Part shown: one piece after another, positions 43,341 through 54,798 of the stretch
Layout of the letters: each line of letters opens with the position of its first letter
Position numbering within the stretch: the stretch's first letter is position 1
Source of the DNA: Kocuria sp. TGY1127_2
Lineage (GTDB): Bacteria; Actinomycetota; Actinomycetes; Actinomycetales; Micrococcaceae
Direction of reading: 5' to 3'
Assembly (NCBI RefSeq): GCF_013394385.1
Contig: NZ_AP022834.1
Span: 806,001 to 870,000 of the forward strand
DNA: 64,000 bases
Made by a program: the position numbers and the translations under genes
Notes under the pieces: generated by a model
Seen by the model: the letters and a program-made list of their open reading frames with translations, nothing else
Databases searched by the model: none
What the model was told of the DNA's origin: nothing

Positions 43341-44614
43341 GCATCCCGGAACTTACCCCAGTGGCCCTTGGCGAGAACCTCGAGGGAACGCGTCAGGATG
43401 AACAGATACGACGCGCCAAGCCGCTGCTGGTCCTCGGGCCCTCGCTCGGGACTTCCGTGACGCCTTTGTGGGCGCCTGCCGCTGAGCACCTGAGGGAGGG
43501 ATACGATCTCGTCGGGTGGGAGCTGCCCGGTCATGGCCGGGGCGGTGTCGTCGAGGAGGAGTTCAGCGTCGAAGAGCTGGCCGAGAGCGTGCACGTGCTT
43601 GCTCGCCGTGTCCAGGAGGAACGCGGTACCCCGACCGAAGCGTATTTCTACGCCGGGGTTTCGGTCGGCGGCGCAGTCGGACTTGCCCTTGCACTGGCCC
43701 ACCCCGATGAGCTGAAGGCGATCGCCGCGATCTGCACGGGGGCCAAAATCGGTGATCCATCCGGTTGGATCGAGCGCGCGCAGCTCGTCGAGACCTCGGG
43801 TACCCCCACCCAAGTGATCGGATCGGCCAAGAAATGGTTCGCACCCGGATTCCTGGGTGAAGAGCACGTGGTCGGCACCGAACTCCTGCACAGCCTCCAA
43901 GAGGCCGACCGACACAATTACGGTCTCGTGTGCCGGGCTCTGGCCCGATTCGATGTACGGGAGCGCCTCGGCGACGTCCGGGTTCCGGTTCTGACTTTGG
44001 CGGGGTCGCACGACGTCGCCACGCCTCCCGAGAGCCTCCGACAAATCGCCGACGCGGTCCAGGACTCGAAGGCCGTGGTCTTCGACGAGGCCGCACACCT
44101 CTTGCCTGCCGAGCAGCCTGAGCGTGCCGCGAACGAGATTGTCGACTTCTTCCGCTCACAGTCACCGGGGTCTGCGGAGGACTCCACCCGAAGTGCCGAG
44201 GATTCGTCGCCGATCCTGCCGGACCAGACCATGAGCCGCGCGGACGTGAAGGCCGCAGGGATGAAGGTGCGGCGGGAAGTCTTGTCCGATGAGCACGTGA
44301 GCCGGGCCGAGACCCGGACGACCGCCTTCACGGCTCCTTTTCAAGATCTCATTTCCCGATATGCGTGGGGCGAGATCTGGACCAGGCCGGGTCTCGACCG
44401 GAAAACGCGCAGTGCGATCACACTGACGGCCATGATCGCTCTGGGCCACTGGTCTGAATTCGAGATGCACGTCAGGGCCGCGCGTCGTAACGGCGTCGCC
44501 GTCGCAGAAATCCAGGAGGTCATCCTGCAATCGGCCATCTATTGCGGTGTCCCCGCAGCCAACACGGCGTTCGCCAGGGCTCACGAAGTCCTGGACGGGC
44601 TCGGCGACCTCTAA
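43337..44614 (+). CDS. pcaL: Fused 3-oxoadipate enol-lactonase / 4-carboxymuconolactone decarboxylase (PcaL)
   Basis: 425 residues from ATG 43337 (AAAGGAG upstream, overlap with pcaB). Residues ~1-270 are an alpha/beta hydrolase (PcaD): LGPSLGTS, WELPGHGRG, nucleophile Ser in GVSVGGAVGL (~118), Asp in AGSHDVATPP and His in EAAHLLPAEQP. After an acidic Ser-rich linker, residues ~300-425 are the carboxymuconolactone decarboxylase (PcaC) with ALGHWSEFEMHVRAARRNG and QEVILQSAIYCGVPAANTAF. This PcaD-PcaC fusion is common in actinobacteria. It yields 3-oxoadipate from carboxymuconolactone. Confidence 0.95.
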   Translation: MSIPELTPVALGENLEGTRQDEQIRRAKPLLVLGPSLGTSVTPLWAPAAEHLREGYDLVGWELPGHGRGGVVEEEFSVEELAESVHVLARRVQEERGTPTEAYFYAGVSVGGAVGLALALAHPDELKAIAAICTGAKIGDPSGWIERAQLVETSGTPTQVIGSAKKWFAPGFLGEEHVVGTELLHSLQEADRHNYGLVCRALARFDVRERLGDVRVPVLTLAGSHDVATPPESLRQIADAVQDSKAVVFDEAAHLLPAEQPERAANEIVDFFRSQSPGSAEDSTRSAEDSSPILPDQTMSRADVKAAGMKVRREVLSDEHVSRAETRTTAFTAPFQDLISRYAWGEIWTRPGLDRKTRSAITLTAMIALGHWSEFEMHVRAARRNGVAVAEIQEVILQSAIYCGVPAANTAFARAHEVLDGLGDL

Positions 44615-44654
44615 GACCCACATACCACGCTCACGAACACCTGGAAGGACCCCA

Positions 44655-45854
44655 ATGAACGACTTGCACTCTGCGTATGTCTACGACGCGGTTCGCACCC
44701 CTTTTGGAAAGTACGGCGGAGGACTGTCCGGCGTCCGTCCCGATGATCTGGCTGCATTCGTGGTTCGCCGACTCGTCGAGCGAGCCCCGGGGCTTGACGG
44801 ACAGTCAGTCGATGAGGTCTATCTGGGCAACGCGAACGGGGCGGGGGAGGAGAACCGGAACGTCGCTCGGATGGCAACCCTTCTGGCGGGACTGCCCGAG
44901 TCCTTGCCGGGCACGACAATCAACAGACTCTGTGGTTCTTCCCTGGACGCCGCAATGCAAGCTAGCCGTGCCATCAACGTGGGCGAGGCCGACGTCGTGG
45001 TCACCGGCGGCGTGGAATCCATGTCCCGCGCCCCCTGGGTCCTGCCGAAGACGAGCAAACCATTTCCCGCCGGTGATCTGAATTTGGCTTCCACAACCCT
45101 CGGATGGCGTTTGGTCAATCCCCAGATGAAAGACGAGTGGACGGTCTCACTCGGTGAAGCGACCGAGCGGTTGGCCGAGAAGTACGGCGTGGAACGCGAA
45201 GAGATGGACGAATTCAGCGCGCGTTCGCACCGGCTGACGGCGGAGGCGTGGGCGTCAGGTTTCTACGATGACCTGGTCGAGCAGGTGCCCGGCACCGACT
45301 TGACGCGGGATGAATCATTGCGTCCAGACAGTACAGCCGAGACGCTTTCGTCTCTGCGCACCGTGTTCCGAAAGGACAATGGTCGAGTCACGGCCGGTAA
45401 CGCCTCACCGCTTAACGACGGGGCGTCGGCCGCCCTCCTGGGCAGCGAAAAGGCGTCCGATCTGATCGGTCTCGATCCGCTCGCGCGCATAGCGGGCCGG
45501 GCATCGGCGGCCAATGAGCCCCAATACTTCGGTTATGCCCCGGTCGAAGCGGCTAACCGGGCCCTCGAGCGAGCCGGTATCGGCTGGTCTCATGTGGGAG
45601 CCGTCGAGCTCAACGAGGCTTTCGCCGCCCAGTCCCTGGCGTGCGTTAACGCGTGGGGAATTGATCCGAGCATCGTCAACGCGCACGGTGGAGCCATAGC
45701 GATCGGCCATCCGCTGGGCGCCTCCGGTACCAGGATCCTCGGCACGTTGGCGCGCTCGATGAGGAAATCCGGAACCCGTTGGGGAGTCGCGGCGATCTGC
45801 ATTGGCGTCGGGCAAGGACTGGCCGTGGTGCTGGAGAACGACGAGGGAAGGTAA
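44655..45854 (+). CDS. pcaF: 3-oxoadipyl-CoA thiolase
   Basis: 399 residues from ATG 44655. Thiolase catalytic residues: Cys in NRLCGSSLDAAMQA (~residue 90), His in GGAIAIGHPLGASGTR (~350) and Cys in AAICIGVGQG (~385). Splits 3-oxoadipyl-CoA to succinyl-CoA and acetyl-CoA. Six bases precede pcaI. Confidence 0.95.
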   Translation: MNDLHSAYVYDAVRTPFGKYGGGLSGVRPDDLAAFVVRRLVERAPGLDGQSVDEVYLGNANGAGEENRNVARMATLLAGLPESLPGTTINRLCGSSLDAAMQASRAINVGEADVVVTGGVESMSRAPWVLPKTSKPFPAGDLNLASTTLGWRLVNPQMKDEWTVSLGEATERLAEKYGVEREEMDEFSARSHRLTAEAWASGFYDDLVEQVPGTDLTRDESLRPDSTAETLSSLRTVFRKDNGRVTAGNASPLNDGASAALLGSEKASDLIGLDPLARIAGRASAANEPQYFGYAPVEAANRALERAGIGWSHVGAVELNEAFAAQSLACVNAWGIDPSIVNAHGGAIAIGHPLGASGTRILGTLARSMRKSGTRWGVAAICIGVGQGLAVVLENDEGR

Positions 45855-45860
45855 GAGTCG

Positions 45861-46547
45861 ATGACGCAATTCGTGAACACAGCTGCAGAGGCCGTGAGCC
45901 ACATTTCGGACGGCTCGACGATTATGATCGGTGGCTTCGGGGTCGCGGGTCAACCCGTTGAGCTGATCGATGCCCTGATCGACAACGGTGCGGCCGGTCT
46001 GACGGTCGTGAACAACAACGCGGGCAACGGTGACGTTGGTCTTGCCCGGCTCATAGAGCTGGGGAGAGTCAAAAAGATCATTTGTTCCTTTCCGCGACAG
46101 ACGGATTCGTGGCACTTTGACGAAAAATACCGTTCCGGCGAAATAGAGCTCGAGGTCGTGCCCCAGGGGAACCTCGCCGAACGGATCCGTGCCGCCGGCG
46201 CCGGAATCGGAGCATTCTTCACTCCCACCGGCTACGGAACCGAATTGGCCGAAGGCAAGGAAACGCGCGAGATCGACGGTGTCCACTACGTTCTGGAATA
46301 CCCTTTGCGGGCGGATTTCGCTTTGACGAAGGCCGAGGAAAGCGACGGCGTCGGGAATCTCACCTACCGGAAGACCGCGAGAAACTTCGGGCCGATTATG
46401 GCTGCCGCGTCGAACCATTCCATCGTCCAGGTCGCTCGGAAGGTCGAGACCGGAAGCATTGATCCGGAAGCCGTAGTGACCCCCGGAATCTACGTGGACA
46501 CGGTCGTGAAGATCGCAGACGTCACAACGAAAGGCGCAGGCTCATGA
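45861..46547 (+). CDS. pcaI: 3-oxoadipate CoA-transferase subunit A
   Basis: 228 residues. SDGSTIMIGGFGVAGQPVELIDALI is the CoA-transferase family I glycine-rich start; GAFFTPTGYGT and YVLEYPLRADFALTKA follow. Activates 3-oxoadipate with CoA from succinyl-CoA, as a complex with PcaJ. Overlaps pcaJ by four bases. Confidence 0.95.
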   Translation: MTQFVNTAAEAVSHISDGSTIMIGGFGVAGQPVELIDALIDNGAAGLTVVNNNAGNGDVGLARLIELGRVKKIICSFPRQTDSWHFDEKYRSGEIELEVVPQGNLAERIRAAGAGIGAFFTPTGYGTELAEGKETREIDGVHYVLEYPLRADFALTKAEESDGVGNLTYRKTARNFGPIMAAASNHSIVQVARKVETGSIDPEAVVTPGIYVDTVVKIADVTTKGAGS

Positions 46548-47269
46548 GCTCACTCCACCAGACCCCTCGAATCACCGAGAAGCCCCTGACCCGGGAGGAA
46601 ATGGCCCGCAAGGTAGCTCAGGACATCCCCGCGGGAGCGTTCGTCAACCTCGGAATCGGACAGCCGACCAAAGTCGCGGACTACCTCGATCCGGAGAACG
46701 GCGTGACCTTGCATACCGAGAACGGGATGTTGGGCATGGGACCTGAGGCACACGGCGAGGACATCGACCCAGACCTGATCAATGCCGGCAAGATCCCGGT
46801 CAAGGAAACACCGGGCACGTCCTATTTTCACCATGCGGATTCCTTCGCGATGATGCGTGGAGGACATCTGGACATTTGTGTCCTTGGGGCCTTTCAGGTG
46901 GCCGAGAACGGGGACCTGGCGAATTGGTCTACGGGCGCGCCAGGTTCGATTCCGGCCGTGGGCGGTGCGATGGACCTGGCGATCGGGGCCAAACAGACTT
47001 TCGTGATGATGAATCTGCGGTCCAAGGACGGTTCTGCCAAGTTGGTCCGGGAGTGCACGTTCCCGCTGACTGGGGTCGGTTGCGTTTCGCGCGCGTACAC
47101 CGATGTAGCGATCTTCGAGTTGGACCGAGGGAGAGTCCATGTTCGCGAGACGTTCGGGATTGATGCCGAGGAGCTCGCCGAAGAGCTCGACCTTGAATTG
47201 CACGGTCCCCTCTCGGACCGCGACGAAAAACCCGGTGCATCGGAACCCACGGGTTCGGCGCGGCCATGA
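46544..47269 (+). CDS. pcaJ: 3-oxoadipate CoA-transferase subunit B
   Basis: 241 residues. VNLGIGQPTKVADYLDPENGVTLHTENGMLGMGP contains the catalytic Glu of the ENG motif (~residue 65), and GGHLDICVLGAFQV is conserved. Pairs with PcaI. The stop overlaps the pcaR start. Confidence 0.95.
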   Translation: MSSLHQTPRITEKPLTREEMARKVAQDIPAGAFVNLGIGQPTKVADYLDPENGVTLHTENGMLGMGPEAHGEDIDPDLINAGKIPVKETPGTSYFHHADSFAMMRGGHLDICVLGAFQVAENGDLANWSTGAPGSIPAVGGAMDLAIGAKQTFVMMNLRSKDGSAKLVRECTFPLTGVGCVSRAYTDVAIFELDRGRVHVRETFGIDAEELAEELDLELHGPLSDRDEKPGASEPTGSARP

Positions 47270-48051
47270 GCGATGCATACGTGCAGTCCTTGGCACGCGG
47301 AATATCGGTCCTGCGAGCCTTCGACGCCGATCACGCGAGCATGTCCCTGTCCGAAGTTGCGCAGAAGACGGGGCTGACTCGCGCCACGGCCCGGCGTTTC
47401 CTCCACACCCTGGTGGAACTCGGCTACGTACACACGGACGGGAAAGAATTTCGGTTGAGCCCGACCGTTCTGGGCATCGGCTATTCCTACCTCTCCAGCC
47501 TGTCACTGCCGGATCTCGCATACCCGCATCTGCGAGAGCTGTCCGGCCGGGTGGGGGAGTCCACGTCGATGTCGGTTCTGGAAGGTGACGACATCATATA
47601 CGTCGCCAGGGTCCACGCCCGTCGGATCATGCACGTCGCCATCAGTGTGGGGACCAGCTTCCCCGCGCACGCGACCTCAATGGGACGTGTGCTTCTGGCC
47701 GGGCTGGGGGAGAAGCAGCTTGAGGAGTATCTCGATCGGCAGGGGCCCGAAGAATTTACGGAATACACCGTGACGGATGTGGATGAACTGCGCGCGCGCA
47801 TCCTGCGTGTACAGAAGCGGGGATGGGAAATCGTCGACCAGGAATTGGAACTTGGACTTCGTTCGGTGGCCGCTCCTGTGCTCGATGCAAAAGGCCGGCA
47901 CGTGGCTGCGGTCAACGTCTCGATGCGCGTCGGAACCGACAATGCGCGCGCCGAGAGACTTCAGGAGAAGATCCTGCCTCGCTTGCGGGAGACCTCGCTC
48001 AGGATCGGTCACGCCTATCGTTCCGGAGCCGGGCTCAGCTTCCCTTCCTGA
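47266..48051 (+). CDS. pcaR: IclR-family regulator of the pca operon
   Basis: 261 residues. N-terminal winged helix-turn-helix (SLARGISVLRAFDA, SLSEVAQKTGLTRATARRFLHTLVELGYV, ~10-60) and a C-terminal IclR ligand domain (~75-250; ATSMGRVLLAGL, RGWEIVDQELELGLRSVAAPV). Closest in pattern to PcaR/PobR activators that respond to 3-oxoadipate or protocatechuate. It is the last gene of pcaHGBLFIJR, overlapping pcaJ by four bases, so it would control its own synthesis. Confidence 0.9.
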   Translation: MSDAYVQSLARGISVLRAFDADHASMSLSEVAQKTGLTRATARRFLHTLVELGYVHTDGKEFRLSPTVLGIGYSYLSSLSLPDLAYPHLRELSGRVGESTSMSVLEGDDIIYVARVHARRIMHVAISVGTSFPAHATSMGRVLLAGLGEKQLEEYLDRQGPEEFTEYTVTDVDELRARILRVQKRGWEIVDQELELGLRSVAAPVLDAKGRHVAAVNVSMRVGTDNARAERLQEKILPRLRETSLRIGHAYRSGAGLSFPS

Positions 48052-48449
48052 GTGGAGCTGAGAAGGGTCACGTCCGCCACATCCATTCGCCAAGACGCTG
48101 ATCCTGGGGTACTGTTAACCACGAAGTACTCAGTCTCAGTGCGAGTGTGCTGTGTGTAGTGTGTCTGAGCGGTGCGACGTCGGTTTTTTAGGATTCTTCT
48201 ACGTTGCGAGCTCGGAAGCCTTCTCACAGTATGCGACCGGGATGGGCTTCGGAATCAATGGCAGGTATGGATACGGTCCTCTGACACACTTTTTTATTTT
48301 TTGTGTCAAAATGCCATCGGTTAATTGTGCCCATTTTCCAAGAAACGCTAGACCGGTTTATCAGTGCTCTCAGCGCGGCCACTCCGCACGAGGCATACAT
48401 TTCAAGGCTTTCCTTCCGGGGAAGCCAAGATCAAACGGAGAACTCAAAA
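48052..48449 (+). promoter_or_regulatory. str operon leader with an AT-rich inverted repeat
   Basis: A ~400-base gap between pcaR and rpsL with no supported gene. It contains a GTGT-rich stretch (48138-48167), the inverted repeat TGACACA (48282-48288) / TGTGTCA (48302-48308) around a T-rich loop, and a possible promoter TTGTGC (48325-48330) with TAGACC (48349-48354), 18-base spacing. No clear intrinsic terminator for pcaR was found, so read-through into rpsL is possible. Confidence 0.4.
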
Positions 48450-48824
48450 GTGCCTACAATTCAGCAGCTGGTCCGCAAGGGCCGGACTCCCAAGGTCGTG
48501 AAGACCAAGGCGCCCGCACTCAAGGGCAGCCCCATGAAGCGCGGCGTTTGCACCCGTGTTTACACGACTACCCCCAAGAAGCCGAACTCCGCTCTGCGTA
48601 AGGTCGCCCGCGTCAAGCTCAACGGCGGCGTCGAGGTTACGGCTTACATCCCGGGCGAGGGACACAACCTCCAGGAGCACTCCATCGTGCTCGTTCGCGG
48701 CGGTCGTGTGAAGGACCTCCCCGGTGTTCGCTACAAGATCGTTCGTGGCGCACTGGATACTCAGGGCGTCAAGAACCGTGGCCAGGCTCGTTCCCGCTAC
48801 GGCGCAAAGAAGGAGAAGAAGTAA
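48450..48824 (+). CDS. rpsL: 30S ribosomal protein S12
   Basis: 124 residues from GTG 48450 (GGAG upstream); longer in-frame extensions into the leader are not S12. [30 protein letters not shown] and [19 protein letters not shown] are canonical. The lysines corresponding to streptomycin sites 43 and 88 are wild type. Contacts the decoding centre. Overlaps rpsG by one base (TAATG). Confidence 0.98.
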   Translation: MPTIQQLVRKGRTPKVVKTKAPALKGSPMKRGVCTRVYTTTPKKPNSALRKVARVKLNGGVEVTAYIPGEGHNLQEHSIVLVRGGRVKDLPGVRYKIVRGALDTQGVKNRGQARSRYGAKKEKK

Positions 48825-49294
48825 TGCCTCGTAAGGGTCCCGCTCCCAAGCGTCCGCTCGTGGTCGATCCGGTTTACGGTTCCCCGCTCGTGACGCAGTT
48901 GATCAACAAGGTCCTGCAGGACGGCAAGAAGTCCACCGCAGAGCGCATCGTCTACGGCGCGCTCGAAGGCGTGGCTCAGAAGACCGATACCGATGCTGTG
49001 ACGACCCTCAAGAAGGCGATGGACAACATCAAGCCTTCGCTCGAGGTTCGCTCCCGCCGCGTCGGCGGCGCGACCTACCAGGTCCCGGTCGAGGTCCGTT
49101 CGGGCCGCGCGACCGCGCTGGCTCTTCGCTGGCTGGTTGGCTTCTCCAAGCTCCGCCGCGAAAAGACCATGACCGAGCGCCTGATGAACGAGATCTTGGA
49201 TGCTTCCAATGGTCTCGGTGCCGCTGTGAAGCGTCGCGAAGATACCCACAAGATGGCCGAGTCCAACAAGGCCTTCGCTCACTATCGCTGGTAA
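48824..49294 (+). CDS. rpsG: 30S ribosomal protein S7
   Basis: 156 residues. [55 protein letters not shown] and the C-terminal [12 protein letters not shown] are typical S7. Nucleates assembly of the 30S head and, in other bacteria, regulates the str operon. Followed by fusA after 66 bases. Confidence 0.98.
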   Translation: MPRKGPAPKRPLVVDPVYGSPLVTQLINKVLQDGKKSTAERIVYGALEGVAQKTDTDAVTTLKKAMDNIKPSLEVRSRRVGGATYQVPVEVRSGRATALALRWLVGFSKLRREKTMTERLMNEILDASNGLGAAVKRREDTHKMAESNKAFAHYRW

Positions 49295-49360
49295 TTTCTT
49301 CCTGCTGGCCCGCTCCGTGCGGGTGGGCCATCCGGTTGATCCACCTGAAAGGGAAACATC

Positions 49361-51475
<2,115 letters not shown>

Positions 51476-51533
51476 TTCTCCGCACGGCGGCTCTTCCGGG
51501 CCGCCTTCCCAACCCAAATAAACAAAGCCTCGG

Positions 51534-51630
51534 AAGCTTGCGCTGGTTTTCATACGGGATGAATTTTCCGTTATTGTTGATCAGGAATCCGTCTTCAACC
51601 ACGGACTGCGCAGAAAGCCAGCGCAAGTTT
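51534..51630 (+). promoter_or_regulatory. Long-range stem enclosing two hairpins in the tuf leader
   Basis: AAGCTTGCGCTGGTTTTC (51534-51551) pairs with GAAAGCCAGCGCAAGTTT (51613-51630) over all 18 positions, allowing two G-U pairs. The enclosed 61 bases can form ACGGGA/TTCCGT (51554-51559 with 51566-51571) and TCCGT/ACGGA (51588-51592 with 51601-51605). The whole resembles a three-way junction. The ribosome site AGGAGG (51644-51649) lies 14 bases downstream. The role is unknown: RNA regulation, processing or stability are possible. Confidence 0.5.
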
Positions 51631-51656
51631 CCATCAAACGTTCTAGGAGGAACATA

Positions 51657-52847
51657 GTGGCTAAGGCAAAGTTCGAGCGCTCCAAGCCGCACGTCAACAT
51701 TGGTACCATCGGTCACGTTGACCACGGTAAGACCACGCTGACTGCTGCAATTTCCGAGGTTCTCGCAAACAAGTTCCCGGACCTGAATGAGAAGCAGGAC
51801 TTCGGTATGATCGACTCCGCTCCTGAGGAGCGGCAGCGCGGCATTACCATCAACATTGCTCACATTGAGTACCAGACCGACAAGCGTCACTACGCTCACG
51901 TTGACGCCCCCGGTCACGCTGACTACGTCAAGAACATGATCACCGGTGCTGCCCAGATGGACGGCGCTATCCTCGTGGTCGCCGCTACTGATGGCCCCAT
52001 GGCCCAGACTCGCGAGCACGTTCTGCTCGCCCGTCAGGTTGGCGTCCCCTCCCTCCTCGTCGCCTTGAACAAGGCCGACATGGTGGAGGACGAGGAACTT
52101 CTCGACCTCGTCGAGATGGAGGTCCGCGAGCTGCTGTCTTCGCAGGAATTCGACGGGGACAACGCTCCCGTCGTTCGCGTGTCCGCTCTCAAGGCCCTCG
52201 AAGGCGACGAGAAGTGGGTCAAGTCGGTTGAGGACCTCATGGAGGCCGTTGACGACTTCATTCCGGACCCGGTTCGCGACAAGGACAAGCCGTTCCTCAT
52301 GCCGATCGAGGACGTCTTCACGATCACCGGTCGCGGCACCGTTGTGACCGGCCGCGCCGAGCGCGGTACCTTGGGTCTCAACTCGGACGTCGAGATCGTC
52401 GGCATCCGCCCGATCCAGAAGACCACCGTTACCGGTATCGAGATGTTCCACAAGCAGCTCGACGAGGCATGGGCCGGCGAGAACTGCGGCCTGCTCCTGC
52501 GTGGTCTCAAGCGTGACGATGTCGAGCGTGGCCAGGTTGTTGCTGCTCCGGGTTCGATCACCCCGCACACCAACTTCGAGGCGAACGTCTACATCCTTTC
52601 CAAGGATGAGGGCGGCCGTCACAACCCGTTCTACTCGAACTACCGCCCGCAGTTCTACTTCCGCACCACGGACGTTACCGGCGTCATCACTCTGCCCGAG
52701 GGCACCGAGATGGTTATGCCCGGCGACAACACCGAGATGACCGTTGAGCTGATCCAGCCCATCGCTATGGAAGAGGGCCTCGGCTTCGCTATCCGTGAGG
52801 GTGGCCGCACCGTTGGTTCGGGTCGCGTTACCAAGATCACCAAGTAA
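51657..52847 (+). CDS. tuf: Elongation factor Tu
   Basis: 396 residues from GTG 51657 with TAGGAGGA upstream. [46 protein letters not shown], and domains 2-3 to [14 protein letters not shown]. Delivers aminoacyl-tRNA to the ribosome. Last gene of rpsL-rpsG-fusA-tuf; a strong terminator follows. Confidence 0.99.
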   Translation: MAKAKFERSKPHVNIGTIGHVDHGKTTLTAAISEVLANKFPDLNEKQDFGMIDSAPEERQRGITINIAHIEYQTDKRHYAHVDAPGHADYVKNMITGAAQMDGAILVVAATDGPMAQTREHVLLARQVGVPSLLVALNKADMVEDEELLDLVEMEVRELLSSQEFDGDNAPVVRVSALKALEGDEKWVKSVEDLMEAVDDFIPDPVRDKDKPFLMPIEDVFTITGRGTVVTGRAERGTLGLNSDVEIVGIRPIQKTTVTGIEMFHKQLDEAWAGENCGLLLRGLKRDDVERGQVVAAPGSITPHTNFEANVYILSKDEGGRHNPFYSNYRPQFYFRTTDVTGVITLPEGTEMVMPGDNTEMTVELIQPIAMEEGLGFAIREGGRTVGSGRVTKITK

Positions 52848-52900
52848 CATTTCTTTGTGATCCCGGCGGCCAGCGCGTGATATTGCGATGACCGTCCTAG

Positions 52901-52936
52901 AAAGGGCCCCGGCTTTTGCCGGGGCCCTTTTCTTTT
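52901..52936 (+). terminator. Rho-independent terminator of the str operon
   Basis: 13-bp stem AAAGGGCCCCGGC (52901-52913) with GCCGGGGCCCTTT (52918-52930), loop TTTT, then TCTTTT. The remaining bases to 53182 hold only a small GCGGGC/GCCCGC hairpin (53048-53066) and an AT-rich TATAAA near 53117. Confidence 0.95.
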
Positions 52937-53182
52937 GCTCTCCGATGTATTGTCTCGGTCACCTCGGGAAATGATGAAATTCCTGTCCACGAAACTGGTC
53001 AGATTCTGCGTCGAAGCGTTAGCCACGGGAGGGAAATTGGCCTCCACGCGGGCGTTGTAGGCCCGCCCTGCCAGGATTCTGCAAAAGAAGACCTCAAGTG
53101 AAGATTTCAAGAAAAGTATAAAATGAGAGCGGCTCGTTACTTACGAGATTCACCTATTACTCGCACTTCTAAGGGTGGAACT

Positions 53183-54784
53183 ATGTCGTTCAACATAACT
53201 CGCAGAACACTTTTGAAAGCAACGGCGGTTGCCGCCGCCGCTGCTCCCGCCGTTGCCGGAGCCGCACAGCCGGCGGTTGCAACCGAGGGATCCACGCGAA
53301 TCGCGATCATCGGCTCCGGATATGGGGGAGCGGTCGCCGCGCGCAAGCTGGCTTCGATGGGCAGGCAGGTCGACCTGATCGAAATGGGAACCGACTGGGA
53401 GAAGATGAAGCCGATCAATGGGCGGGTCTTCACCACGATGACTGCACCCTCCTCACGTTCCATGTGGTTCAAAGCCCGTACAGACATGCCCTTCAGCTAT
53501 CTCGGTGGCATGGACTTGGTCAATCGGCGCATCGACCCGGGTGCCGGAGCCTTGGACATCGAGTACTTCGCCAACATGAAGGTCTACGTCGGTCGAGGCG
53601 TTGGAGGCGGGTCGCTGGTCAACGGGGGCATGGCCGTGACACCGCGCCGTTCCTTCTTCGAAATGGTTCTGCCCCAAGTGGACGCGGACGAAATGTACAA
53701 CGTGTACTTCCCCCGTGCGAACAGCGACCTGAGGGTGCACGATCCCGCCATGGACCTGGTTATGAACACTCCGTGGTACCAGTTCGCCAGGGTCAGTGCG
53801 GCGCAGGCCAAAAAGGCCGGCATCGACCACGTTATGGTCCCCAATGTCTACGACTTCGACTACATGCGGAAGGAAGTCTATGGCCAGGTGCCACGGTCTG
53901 CTTTGGACAAGCAGGTGATCTTCGGCAACGACCACGGCAAGAATTCCTTGCCCAAGACGCTACTCAAGGAGGCTTTGTCCACGGGGCGGGTTAATCTCAT
54001 CCCGATGACGGAGGTGCAGTCCATTGAGCGCAAGGCGGACGGAACCTTCCAGCTCCGAACTAAGACCATCGACTTCAACGGAAACCTCATCGAAGAGCGT
54101 ACGAGGGATTACGACCGCGTGGTTTTGGCGGCGGGTTCCGTCGGTACGACCAGGCTGCTTCTCTCCGCGCAGGCCGAGGGCGCTATCACAGGCATGTCGG
54201 AGTACCTGGGGCGGGGATGGGGGCCGAACGGCAATACAATGCACGCCCGCAGACTCAGGACATGGTCCGGTGCGCGTCAGTCGACGATTCCCGTGATGGG
54301 GTTGTCCAACTGGGATGATTCCGTGGATTCGGTGTTCGCCGAAATCGCACCGTTCCCGGCGGGAATCGATCTCAGGACCGGGGTGTACCTCGCAATCACC
54401 AACAATCCGAACACGGGCACCTTCACATGGAACCGTGGAAGCCGCAAGATGGAGCTCGATTGGGGTCCGGGGCATTCCGAACCGTCCGTGCGAGCGGCGC
54501 GCAAGCTGTTCAACCGCATCAATCTCGCCAACCCGGGTACCGGGCCCCGAGCCGATCTCTTCGAACAGAACAAGACATACTCCGACTACTTCACGTATCA
54601 CCCGTTGGGCGGGGCGGTGCTGGGGGAGGTCACCGATCTCCAGGGGGAGGTCAAAGGTGTCCCGGGGCTTTTTGTCATGGACGGTTCCCTCATTCCGGCC
54701 AAGATCGGCGTCAACCCGTTCGTGACCATCACGGCCCTCGCAGAACGCAATATGGACCGGTTGGTCTCGGCGCAACGGTTCTAG
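53183..54784 (+). CDS. choA: Secreted cholesterol oxidase (GMC-family flavoenzyme, Tat substrate)
   Basis: 533 residues from ATG 53183 (AGGGTGG upstream). Residues 1-33 are a Tat signal (TRRTLLKA, Ala-rich core, cleavage near AVA-TEG). FAD-binding IGSGYGGAVAARKL is at ~43-56, then GRGVGGGSLVNGGMAVTP and NVYDFDYMRKEVYGQ. Active-site residues of Streptomyces class I cholesterol oxidase are conserved: Glu in FAEIAPFPAG, His in YHPLGG, Asn in GVNPFVTITALAERNMD. It oxidises and isomerises 3-beta-hydroxysterols such as cholesterol to cholest-4-en-3-one with H2O2 release; the exact substrate is inferred. It lies alone between str and S10 operons and is followed 14 bases later by another Tat protein. 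Confidence 0.9.
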   Translation: MSFNITRRTLLKATAVAAAAAPAVAGAAQPAVATEGSTRIAIIGSGYGGAVAARKLASMGRQVDLIEMGTDWEKMKPINGRVFTTMTAPSSRSMWFKARTDMPFSYLGGMDLVNRRIDPGAGALDIEYFANMKVYVGRGVGGGSLVNGGMAVTPRRSFFEMVLPQVDADEMYNVYFPRANSDLRVHDPAMDLVMNTPWYQFARVSAAQAKKAGIDHVMVPNVYDFDYMRKEVYGQVPRSALDKQVIFGNDHGKNSLPKTLLKEALSTGRVNLIPMTEVQSIERKADGTFQLRTKTIDFNGNLIEERTRDYDRVVLAAGSVGTTRLLLSAQAEGAITGMSEYLGRGWGPNGNTMHARRLRTWSGARQSTIPVMGLSNWDDSVDSVFAEIAPFPAGIDLRTGVYLAITNNPNTGTFTWNRGSRKMELDWGPGHSEPSVRAARKLFNRINLANPGTGPRADLFEQNKTYSDYFTYHPLGGAVLGEVTDLQGEVKGVPGLFVMDGSLIPAKIGVNPFVTITALAERNMDRLVSAQRF

Positions 54785-54798
54785 CAGAGGTGGACACC

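Noticed and set aside
48138-48167. GTGT-rich stretch before rpsL as a repeat array or CRISPR-like element
   Set aside because: Irregular low-complexity sequence without constant repeat unit or spacers.
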